Positions 17,923 to 24,624 of a stretch of DNA of 64,000 nucleotides are shown here, one piece after another (positions within the stretch are counted from its first letter, which is position 1; each line of letters begins with the position of its first letter). The stretch is from NCBI RefSeq assembly GCF_034929435.1, contig NZ_JAYFUM010000027.1, forward strand, positions 53,428 to 117,427, in the 5' to 3' direction. The DNA is from Arcicella rigui. GTDB lineage: Bacteria; Bacteroidota; Bacteroidia; Cytophagales; Spirosomataceae. The position numbers were made by a program, and so were the translations under genes. The notes beneath the pieces were generated by a model. It was not told where the DNA came from. It saw only the letters and a program-made list of their open reading frames with translations, and ran no database searches.

Positions 17923-19053
17923 ATGCAAAAAAAGAATTTCATAAGGTGGGCTTTGCTCCTACTGATTGTTCCGCAAATTCATGCTCAAAAACTGCCTAAG
18001 AAAAAAGATTTACTTCATGCTTTGACTATCGCAAATGACTATTTTATGACAAAATGGTCGGATGTATCTGCTCCCATTGTTCGTCCTGATAAAACTCGCC
18101 CAAGTAATATTTGGACTCGTGGAGTATATTATGAAGGACTCATGGCACTGTATCAGGTTGACCCACAGAAACGCTATTACGACTACGCTGTGGCATGGGG
18201 AGAAGCCCACAAATGGGGTTTAAGGAACGGTATCAAAACCCGTAATGCTGATGACCAATGCTGTGGACAAACCTATTTGGATTTGTACTTAATCGACCCA
18301 AAACCAGAAAGAATTCGTGACATCAAAGCGTCTATTGATAGTATGTTGGTAACTACTAAAAAAGATGATTGGTCGTGGGTAGATGCACTACAAATGGCTA
18401 TGCCAGTATTTGCTCGTTTGGGAGTAATGTACAAAGACGATAGATATTTCGAGAAAATGTACCAAATGTATATGCACACCAAAACCATTCATGGCGACAA
18501 AGGTTTGTATAATCCAGTTGAAAAACTTTGGTGGAGAGATAAAGATTTCGACCCTCCCTATATCACAAGTACAGGTAAAAATTGCTATTGGTCACGTGGG
18601 GACGGCTGGGTTGTTGCGGCTTTGGTGCGAGTATTAGAAATTTTACCTAAAAATGCCCCACATCGTGAAGAGTACGAAAAAACCTATTTAGAAATGATGC
18701 AAGCTTTGCCTCCGCTTCAACGTCAGGATGGTTTTTGGAATGTCAGCTTAATGGATGAAAATGATTTTGGAGGAAAGGAATTAACAGGTACTGCTTTGTT
18801 TACTTATGGAATGGCTTGGGGAATCAACCACGGATTACTTAGTAAGAAACAATACTTACCAATCATCGCCAAAGCAACCAACGCCATGCTGAAAGACTGT
18901 GTACAGCCCAACGGTTTTTTGGGTTATGTACAAGGCACAGGAAAAGAGCCTAAAGACGGTCAACCATTAAGTGCCGACAAACAACCCGACTTTGAAGATT
19001 TCGGATTAGGCTGTTTCTTGTTGTCGGGAGCAGAAGTGTTGAAAATGAAGTAG
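17923..19053 (+). CDS. GH88/GH105 family unsaturated glycuronyl hydrolase
   Basis: A 376-residue secreted protein (signal peptide ending IHAQ) from the ATG at 17923; an in-frame ATG at 17872 would spoil the signal peptide. The (alpha/alpha)6 fold shows YEGLMALY, DDQCCGQTYLDLY, WVDALQMAMPVF and WSRGDGWVVAALVRVLE, the last two carrying the aspartates typical of GH88/GH105. Such enzymes remove unsaturated uronic acid from rhamnogalacturonan or other lyase products. It probably acts with the rhamnosidase island downstream and the second GH88/105 at 60.4 kb. Confidence 0.85.
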   Translation: MQKKNFIRWALLLLIVPQIHAQKLPKKKDLLHALTIANDYFMTKWSDVSAPIVRPDKTRPSNIWTRGVYYEGLMALYQVDPQKRYYDYAVAWGEAHKWGLRNGIKTRNADDQCCGQTYLDLYLIDPKPERIRDIKASIDSMLVTTKKDDWSWVDALQMAMPVFARLGVMYKDDRYFEKMYQMYMHTKTIHGDKGLYNPVEKLWWRDKDFDPPYITSTGKNCYWSRGDGWVVAALVRVLEILPKNAPHREEYEKTYLEMMQALPPLQRQDGFWNVSLMDENDFGGKELTGTALFTYGMAWGINHGLLSKKQYLPIIAKATNAMLKDCVQPNGFLGYVQGTGKEPKDGQPLSADKQPDFEDFGLGCFLLSGAEVLKMK

Positions 19054-19077
19054 GTGGTGTATCATATTGTTATCTCT

Positions 19078-19120
19078 ATCAAAACGGTTTGGGGTTAAAT
19101 CCAAACCGTTTTGATTTTTG
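19078..19120 (+). terminator. rho-independent terminator after GH88/105
   Basis: A stem of ATCAAAACGGTTTGG with its complement, an 8-base loop and a following T run, 24 bases after the stop codon. Confidence 0.9.
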
Positions 19121-19134
19121 CTTTAACCTTTGGT

Positions 19135-19344
19135 TTTTACTTTATGCCTCTTCAATCTTACTTTATGGTCACTATATTTAACAGTATCTTGAATTGATTT
19201 TACTTGATACTTATTTAGTCTTACTTTATGGCTATTTCATTTTACAGTATTCAAAACTGATTTTACTTGATGCTTATTCAATCTTACTTTATGACCTTTT
19301 TGTTTTACAGTATCCCATTCTAAAGTAACTTGACAGTATTAGGG
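19135..19344. repeat. 63-bp tandem repeat made of 21-bp phased modules
   Basis: Three 63-bp units lie at 19135-19197, 19198-19260 and 19261-19323, each made of three 21-bp modules. All nine modules start at exact 21-base steps with a core resembling TTTTACTTGAT, TCTTACTTTAT or TTTTACAGTAT, always in that order. A tenth degenerate module follows at 19324. The frames contain stops, so it is not coding. The 21-base period equals two helical turns, as expected for a protein-binding array. It is the main content of the 394-base spacer before the AAA/PD-(D/E)XK gene. Confidence 0.85.
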
Positions 19345-19419
19345 ATAAAAACGGAATTACTACTACCTTTTCTACTATTCATAATTTCCTGATAGACAAA
19401 AAGCGAAGGTAAAAAATTG

Positions 19420-19427
19420 TATTTTTG
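19420..19427 (+). promoter_or_regulatory. -7 box of the AAA/PD-(D/E)XK gene
   Basis: TATTTTTG matches TAnnTTTG, 20 bases before the ATG. The same box is kept in the paralogue leader at 35443-35450. Confidence 0.55.
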
Positions 19428-19447
19428 TATAAAATAGCTTAACAAAC

Positions 19448-20968
19448 ATGATACAAAAATATCCCGTAGGCATTCAAGACTTTGAAAAGCTTCGTAGCGA
19501 AAACTTCCTTTATGTTGACAAGACTGAGTTTATTTACAAAATGGCAGACATAGGAGGCTATTATTTTTTGTCTCGTCCACGCAGATTTGGTAAATCGCTT
19601 TTTATCAGCACTTTGGAATGTCTGTTTTTAGCTAAAAAAGAACTTTTCAAAGGTTTATACATCGAAGACAAATGGAATTGGGAACAAAGCAATCCTATTA
19701 TCAGAATGTCGTTTAGTAATATTGGGCATAAATATTTGGGACTGAAAGACGCAATTGACAAACGATTAGATGAAATTGCTGAAGAGTATAATCTTAGCTT
19801 AGTAGCTCCGAGTATCGACCAAAAATTTAAAGAGTTAATCCAAAAACTCTCAGCCAAACGTGGTAAAGTAGTAGTACTCATAGACGAATACGACAAACCC
19901 ATTATTGATTATTTAGGCGAAAACCCCGATAAGGCTATCGAGAATCGGGATATAATGAAGGTTTTTTATTCTATCCTAAAAGATGCTGACCCACACTTGA
20001 AATTAGTGTTTATCACAGGAGTTTCTAAGTTTTCAAGAGTAAGTATTTTTTCGGATTTGAATAATTTAGATGATATAACGATTGATTCTCGTTTTGCTGG
20101 ATGCTGTGGAATCACCGAAGAAGAATTGGCTGATAATTTTGTAGAAGAACTAAAAACTTTGGATAAACAAGAAATTAAACGTTGGTATAATGGCTATACT
20201 TGGGATTCATCAACCAGCGTGTATAACCCTTTTTCATTATTAAACTTTTTTAGAAAAAAGACATTTCAAAACTACTGGTTTGAAACAGGTACGCCAACTT
20301 TCTTAATCAAACTGGCAGAAAAAACGCAGTTATACGATTTCAGTGAAGTAGAAATTGGTGCAAATGCCTTGGCAGCTTATGATATACAGAAATTAGAACT
20401 GATTCCTCTGATGTTTCAAACTGGCTATTTGACGATTAAATCATATAGTCCGATGAGTGATGTGTACATCTTGGGTTATCCCAACAACGAAGTCAAGAAG
20501 TCTTATATTGAAGTATTAATGGCAGCATATAGTCAGAGTGATTTGGGCTATGGAGTGGTTTATGTTGATAAAATCAGGCAATTATTAGAAAAGGGTGAAA
20601 TTGAACGTTTGGAGGGAATCCTAAACACTATTTTCAAATCATTACCGTATGAATTATGGCAAAAAGAAAATGAGCATTTTTATCATGCTATTATTCATTT
20701 GACTTTCTCGCTATTGGGTGTTTATATTCAATCAGAAGTACAAACTTCGGATGGACGAATGGATGCTTTGATACGCTTGAAAGATTTTGTGTATTGTATA
20801 GAATTCAAATTGGATGAATCGGCAGAAAAAGCGATTCAACAAATCAAAGACAAAGGTTACTTAGTCCCTTTTTCAGCAGAAAACAAAAAGTTAGTAGCCA
20901 TAGGTATCAATTTTTCAAGGGAGAAAAAGAAGGTGGAGGAAGTGAAGTGGGAAGTGATAAAAGCCTAA
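19448..20968 (+). CDS. AAA-ATPase-like / PD-(D/E)XK nuclease protein, copy 1
   Basis: A 506-residue protein of the multi-copy Bacteroidota family with an N-terminal AAA-ATPase_like domain and a C-terminal PDDEXK_9-type nuclease-like domain. The P-loop-like motif is RPRRFGKS (43-50) and Walker B is VVVLIDEYDK (141-150). The nuclease core shows GRMDALIRL and IEFKLDES near residues 430-460. The biological role is unproven; mobility or defence has been suggested for such proteins, but that is inference. It is nearly identical to the copy at 33899 except in three patches (residues about 13-39, 96-126 and 208-274). Confidence 0.85.
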   Translation: MIQKYPVGIQDFEKLRSENFLYVDKTEFIYKMADIGGYYFLSRPRRFGKSLFISTLECLFLAKKELFKGLYIEDKWNWEQSNPIIRMSFSNIGHKYLGLKDAIDKRLDEIAEEYNLSLVAPSIDQKFKELIQKLSAKRGKVVVLIDEYDKPIIDYLGENPDKAIENRDIMKVFYSILKDADPHLKLVFITGVSKFSRVSIFSDLNNLDDITIDSRFAGCCGITEEELADNFVEELKTLDKQEIKRWYNGYTWDSSTSVYNPFSLLNFFRKKTFQNYWFETGTPTFLIKLAEKTQLYDFSEVEIGANALAAYDIQKLELIPLMFQTGYLTIKSYSPMSDVYILGYPNNEVKKSYIEVLMAAYSQSDLGYGVVYVDKIRQLLEKGEIERLEGILNTIFKSLPYELWQKENEHFYHAIIHLTFSLLGVYIQSEVQTSDGRMDALIRLKDFVYCIEFKLDESAEKAIQQIKDKGYLVPFSAENKKLVAIGINFSREKKKVEEVKWEVIKA

Positions 20969-20993
20969 GCCCTTCAATTATCGAAGGAAAAAC

Positions 20994-21467
20994 CTATAAC
21001 CAATTGGGAATGTAATCTATATCCCAAACGCCATGAATATAAATAGATTCAGGAAATCGACTGCCGCCAATACCGTAAATAACGATATATTTCTTTGATG
21101 CAGTAAAGCTTTTTGTTAGAAAGAAATTATCAAAGGGATATTTTTTTTCAATTATACCATAACTGTTTATTCCTTTTTTCACTGTCAAACCAAAATGAAT
21201 TGACATAAGCTCTAAATCTTCTAATGAATATCTTTCATGGAATGTTATTAACGCATCAATGGATGGGGCATTGAACAAGTAAATTCTTAGGTTGTCGATT
21301 TCAATAAATGAATTTTTGTAAAAATTAAAATCCGCTGTTGTAAGCCAGTTATCGTATGTTTGCTGAACATTAAAATGATTTACTCCATCGAAAAAGACAT
21401 ATTTGTCAATTTTTTTGCATAAAAAATCTTTGTCTAATCTTGATTTATTCGACTCCATTTTAGCCAT
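20994..21467 (-). CDS. hypothetical protein
   Basis: A 157-residue soluble protein rich in Phe, Tyr and Ile, with no signal peptide, membrane helix or motif I recognise. It sits alone between the AAA/PD-(D/E)XK copy and the methyltransferase, with an A/T-rich upstream spacer. The composition (many Asn, Lys, Tyr and Ile codons) looks more A/T-rich than its neighbours, which could mean recent acquisition. Function unknown. Confidence 0.6.
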   Translation of the reverse strand: MAKMESNKSRLDKDFLCKKIDKYVFFDGVNHFNVQQTYDNWLTTADFNFYKNSFIEIDNLRIYLFNAPSIDALITFHERYSLEDLELMSIHFGLTVKKGINSYGIIEKKYPFDNFFLTKSFTASKKYIVIYGIGGSRFPESIYIHGVWDIDYIPNWL

Positions 21468-21523
21468 TTTAAATTTTATTTAGTTAATAATTTTCAAATA
21501 GTTATTAATTCCATAAATGAATA

Positions 21524-22240
21524 CTATCCCTCACAAAACAAAACTACTTCCCAACGGAAAGCCCATTTCCATTTGATAGAAAAGCGAGTGAAGCCTGCTT
21601 TTTGAATGATATTTTCTAAATCTGTTTTTCGGAAGGCACGCCACACTGATAGCTTAGCGTCATTTTTTACTAAGTATGATTTTAAGAATAATTTGGTAAT
21701 CCAAGCGATGGAATGATAGGCAAACCAGTGTCGGTGAATGTCGTTAATCACAATCGCTACACGACTTTGCTGTTTGAGTTGCTTGAGTAATTTCACTAAA
21801 CTTTCATCATCAAAATGATGACAAAAGAGCGTCATAGTAACAATATCAAAAGAATGTTCTTGAAATGCTTCAGCAAAAATATTTTGATGCAAATACGTTA
21901 TTTCTGGAAATTGAGCTGTTCTTTTTTGGGCAAACTCAATCATAAAATCGTTGGCATCAATGCCGATTAGTGTTGTTTTTAACTGCTTTTTTCTTGCCCA
22001 TTTAGCAATTACCATCAACATATCACCTCCGCCACAGCCCAAATCTGCTATTTTATAAGTACTTTGTATAGGCTTTGAAGCCTTTAACACAGTTTCTAAT
22101 CCACTGATAGTTACCTGATTTCCGCCCAAGTATTGATTGATGATTGCCAATTCTTCCAAATTCTGACGGAGGGCATCATTATCTAAATCTAAGTCATCAA
22201 TCAGTTCTTTTTCTGTACTTCTAAATGATAAATCTGGCAT
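21524..22240 (-). CDS. class I SAM-dependent methyltransferase
   Basis: A 238-residue methyltransferase. Motif I is DLGCGGG (66-72), with the acidic post-I residue in LIGIDANDFM and motif IV in DIVTMTLFCHHF. The C-terminal third carries a tryptophan-rich helix (IKWKWAFRWEVVLFCEG). The substrate cannot be named from sequence. It is divergent from the SDR gene at 22350 across a spacer holding a long palindrome, so the two may be co-regulated. Confidence 0.8.
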   Translation of the reverse strand: MPDLSFRSTEKELIDDLDLDNDALRQNLEELAIINQYLGGNQVTISGLETVLKASKPIQSTYKIADLGCGGGDMLMVIAKWARKKQLKTTLIGIDANDFMIEFAQKRTAQFPEITYLHQNIFAEAFQEHSFDIVTMTLFCHHFDDESLVKLLKQLKQQSRVAIVINDIHRHWFAYHSIAWITKLFLKSYLVKNDAKLSVWRAFRKTDLENIIQKAGFTRFSIKWKWAFRWEVVLFCEG

Positions 22241-22255
22241 ATCTTTGTTGTTGAA

Positions 22256-22314
22256 TATTCATTACTTTACTCATGCCATGACTTTGAGTCATGGCATGAG
22301 TAAAGTAATGAGTA
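22256..22314. repeat. long perfect palindrome in a divergent promoter region
   Basis: Arms of 23 bp (22261-22283 and 22287-22309; CATGCCATGACT with its complement at the centre) are perfectly complementary around a TTG loop. Pairing extends to 22256 and 22314 with one G-T wobble. It occupies most of the 109-base spacer between two divergently transcribed genes, where an operator or a cruciform is as plausible as a terminator. Confidence 0.85.
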
Positions 22315-22349
22315 ATTATAAAGTAAAAATAGGTTAATTTCCTTAAAAC

Positions 22350-23138
22350 ATGAACTTAGATTTAACAGATAAAAACGCCATCGTGTGCGGTAGTACGCAA
22401 GGACTTGGGCGAGCTTCGGCTATTGAATTAGCTTTACTTGGAGCAAACGTAACTTTGGTTGCTCGAAACGAAGCCACACTCAAGGAAACTCTCAAAAGCT
22501 TAGATAGTTCAAAAGGGCAGCAACATACTTATTTTGTCGCTGATTTTTCTAAACCAGAAGAAGTAAAAGCAGGCATTGAAAAACATCTTGAGTCAAATCC
22601 AAATGTTCATATTTTGGTGAATAACACTGGTGGCCCAGCAGGCGGAGCGATTTTGGAGGCTAAGATTGAAGAATTTACACAGGCATTTTCTAATCATTTA
22701 ATTTGTAATCATATTTTGGTTCAAGCTTGCGTACCAAGTATGAAAGTAGCAGGTTTTGGTAGAATTATTAATGTGATTTCTACTTCGGTAAAACAACCAA
22801 TCAATGGCTTGGGTGTATCGAATACTACTCGTGGAGCAGTGGCTTCTTGGTCAAAAACTTTGGCAAATGAGTTAGGACAATTCGGTATTACGGTCAATAA
22901 TGTTTTGCCGGGTTATACCAAAACAGCACGTTTAGACTTTGTAGTAAATGCCAGAGCAAATGCCGTAGGTTTGGCTAAAGAGGAAATGGAGAAAGTATTT
23001 CAATCGGATATTCCAGCAGGAAGATTTGGCGAAGCAGAAGAATTTGGAGCAGCAGTAGCCTTTTTGTGTAGTCCTGCCGCCGCTTACATCAACGGAGTAA
23101 ACTTACCCGTGGATGGCGGAAGATTGTCTTGTATGTAA
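22350..23138 (+). CDS. SDR family oxidoreductase with replaced catalytic Tyr/Lys
   Basis: A 262-residue Rossmann-fold short-chain dehydrogenase-like protein. The cofactor loop is CGSTQGLG (13-20; the usual TGxxxGxG with Cys for Thr), NNTGG replaces NNAG, and the C-terminus has the family PVDGG block. Ser144 aligns with the catalytic serine. The YxxxK positions hold Ser157 and Arg161 (VSNTTRGAV), as in a known SDR subgroup with a T/R-type segment. Activity as a classical dehydrogenase is therefore doubtful. Monocistronic. Confidence 0.85.
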   Translation: MNLDLTDKNAIVCGSTQGLGRASAIELALLGANVTLVARNEATLKETLKSLDSSKGQQHTYFVADFSKPEEVKAGIEKHLESNPNVHILVNNTGGPAGGAILEAKIEEFTQAFSNHLICNHILVQACVPSMKVAGFGRIINVISTSVKQPINGLGVSNTTRGAVASWSKTLANELGQFGITVNNVLPGYTKTARLDFVVNARANAVGLAKEEMEKVFQSDIPAGRFGEAEEFGAAVAFLCSPAAAYINGVNLPVDGGRLSCM

Positions 23139-23161
23139 AGAAAAGCAAAAGGGTATTTTAT

Positions 23162-23264
23162 ATTTAGGATTTCTGATTTCGGAAATTGGATAAAATGATT
23201 TTTTTAAATAAAATACCTTAAAAGAAGTCGTTTAATAAAGCCGAAATCCGACATCTGAAATCCG
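23162..23264 (-). repeat. 103-bp palindromic element, copy B (inverted)
   Basis: Read on the minus strand it starts GGATTTCAGATGTCGG and ends CAGAAATCCTAAAT, aligning without gaps at the ends to copies A and C; all are 103 bp. It lies between the convergent SDR and DUF2834 genes and may terminate both. Confidence 0.8.
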
Positions 23265-23302
23265 AAAACAATAACTTTCTTATCCTTTGTTCACTATTAA
23301 GT

Positions 23303-23662
23303 TTAGATTGATTCCTTCTCTTTTGTTTTCAGGTGTCGTTCTCTCATAAACAAAAAGAGTGGAAAGGCAAAAGCGAAAGCAATGAAAAAAGTTAGGAATA
23401 TATACAACCATACTCTTTTCATTTGTAAGCGAATACCTTCAAAAATCATGAATGAAGTGCCTGCAATAGCACCAGTCCAAAAATCAAGCGTGAGACTTTT
23501 AGCATAGAAATTATCAATCCAAGTACTGCTAATAAATTCAAGCACATCAAAACTACCTTGATGTGCTATCACACCCAACATAACATAATAATAAGTATAA
23601 GCTCCTCCAACAATGCTTAGGAGAAGATAGCAATAATGTTTTTGATGGAGGAGTGATTTCAT
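23303..23662 (-). CDS. DUF2834 family membrane protein
   Basis: A 119-residue membrane protein with three hydrophobic helices (about 10-32, 58-78 and 84-107). The DFWTGAIAGTSFMIFEGIRL block and the AFPLFLFMRER end match the DUF2834 family pattern. No function is known. It lies 24 bases downstream of the antitoxin gene on the same strand but is probably unrelated to it. Confidence 0.7.
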   Translation of the reverse strand: MKSLLHQKHYCYLLLSIVGGAYTYYYVMLGVIAHQGSFDVLEFISSTWIDNFYAKSLTLDFWTGAIAGTSFMIFEGIRLQMKRVWLYIFLTFFIAFAFAFPLFLFMRERHLKTKEKESI

Positions 23663-23686
23663 GGGATTGATTTTGCTGTAAAAGCT

Positions 23687-24013
23687 TTACACAAGTTGAA
23701 GGTACTGATTTTCAATGGTTACATTGAAGTGTATATCTGCTTTTAAAGCTTTAAAAACTTTAAATACAGTATCAATAGTAGCACTATTAGAACTGTTTTC
23801 GAGTTTTGAAATTTGAGATTTCTGTACGCCAACAAGTTGCCCTAGTTGTTCTTGAGTTAAGTTTCGTTCTAATCGAGCGGCTTTAATCATTTTACCAAGC
23901 ATTTCCATACGAAGTTCATATTCGTATGCTTCTCTTTCTAAAGTTCCTAATTTACCGATATACTTATCTTTCATTTCCTCAAGGGAATATGACTTTATTT
24001 CTGTACGTTTCAT
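23687..24013 (-). CDS. XRE-family antitoxin (HigA-like)
   Basis: A 108-residue protein from the ATG at 24013; an ATG at 24037 would overlap the toxin gene by 20 bases. The C-terminal half is a Cro/C1-type helix-turn-helix (RNLTQEQLGQLVGVQKSQISKLE). It should neutralise the upstream toxin and repress the operon. The toxin-first order with a 4-base gap is typical of HigBA systems. Confidence 0.85.
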   Translation of the reverse strand: MKRTEIKSYSLEEMKDKYIGKLGTLEREAYEYELRMEMLGKMIKAARLERNLTQEQLGQLVGVQKSQISKLENSSNSATIDTVFKVFKALKADIHFNVTIENQYLQLV

Positions 24014-24017
24014 TTTT

Positions 24018-24356
24018 TCAGTTGAATAAACTTTCAAAATACTTTGTTCTAATTCTTATAGCTCTTTCAATCTCATTTTTAGGTACTTTATCTACTTTTT
24101 TTATGAAACCATGCGTGGCGAAAACTAAAGTATTTTTGCCGTCTGTCTTATCCCAGAAGGCAAGTAAACGAATTTGAAGTCCGGCATAGTTAGTACGAAA
24201 TTCCCAAATATCGTGTTGAAGTTTTTTGAAAAGTTTTGGGTCGTTGGTTTGTTCGGCAATCTCAACATTATACAGAATTTTCTTTATGATTTTACTATCA
24301 AGTCCAGCTATAAACTTGTCAGCTTCTTCTAAAAATCTTGTTTGAAAATACCGCAT
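24018..24356 (-). CDS. RelE/HigB family type II toxin
   Basis: A 112-residue toxin of the HigB/phage Gp49-like branch of RelE/ParE. It shows KLFKKLQHDIWEFRTNYAGLQIRLLAF and the FVTH-like FATHGFIKKVDKVP segment characteristic of the family. Such toxins cut mRNA at the ribosome. It forms an operon with the antitoxin at 23687. A -7-like box, TATATTTG, lies at 24383-24390 on the minus strand. Confidence 0.85.
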   Translation of the reverse strand: MRYFQTRFLEEADKFIAGLDSKIIKKILYNVEIAEQTNDPKLFKKLQHDIWEFRTNYAGLQIRLLAFWDKTDGKNTLVFATHGFIKKVDKVPKNEIERAIRIRTKYFESLFN

Positions 24357-24382
24357 CTTTTGTTGTAGATAAAATTTGTTTC

Positions 24383-24390
24383 CAAATATA
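24383..24390 (-). promoter_or_regulatory. candidate -7 box of the toxin-antitoxin operon
   Basis: TATATTTG (minus strand) fits TAnnTTTG, 27 bases before the toxin ATG. No good -33 element is seen. The rest of 24357-24624 shows no other feature. Confidence 0.45.
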
Positions 24391-24624
24391 GCAACTTTTA
24401 ACTCTAATTGAAATCGTATTCTAAAAAATTAATGTTGCGAATTTTGCTTTGAAAGTAAAGTTTCTGACTTTATATCTTCACGATTGTTCAGAATTAGATT
24501 TATGATACTCTATCAAACAAGATGAGGATTACAACAAAAAAATATTGAGAGACTTTTTTTAGAAAGGCTTTAAAACAATACGGCAAGCATGATTTAGTTT
24601 CATGCCTGCCCTATCAAAATTAAC

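Noticed and set aside
19135..19344. CRISPR-like array
   Set aside because: Units are contiguous tandem repeats without unique spacers, and there are no cas genes; better explained as a phased tandem array.
24357..24624. Small RNA or gene between the toxin and GH95
   Set aside because: Only a candidate -7 box is visible; no hairpin with a T run and no plausible short reading frame.
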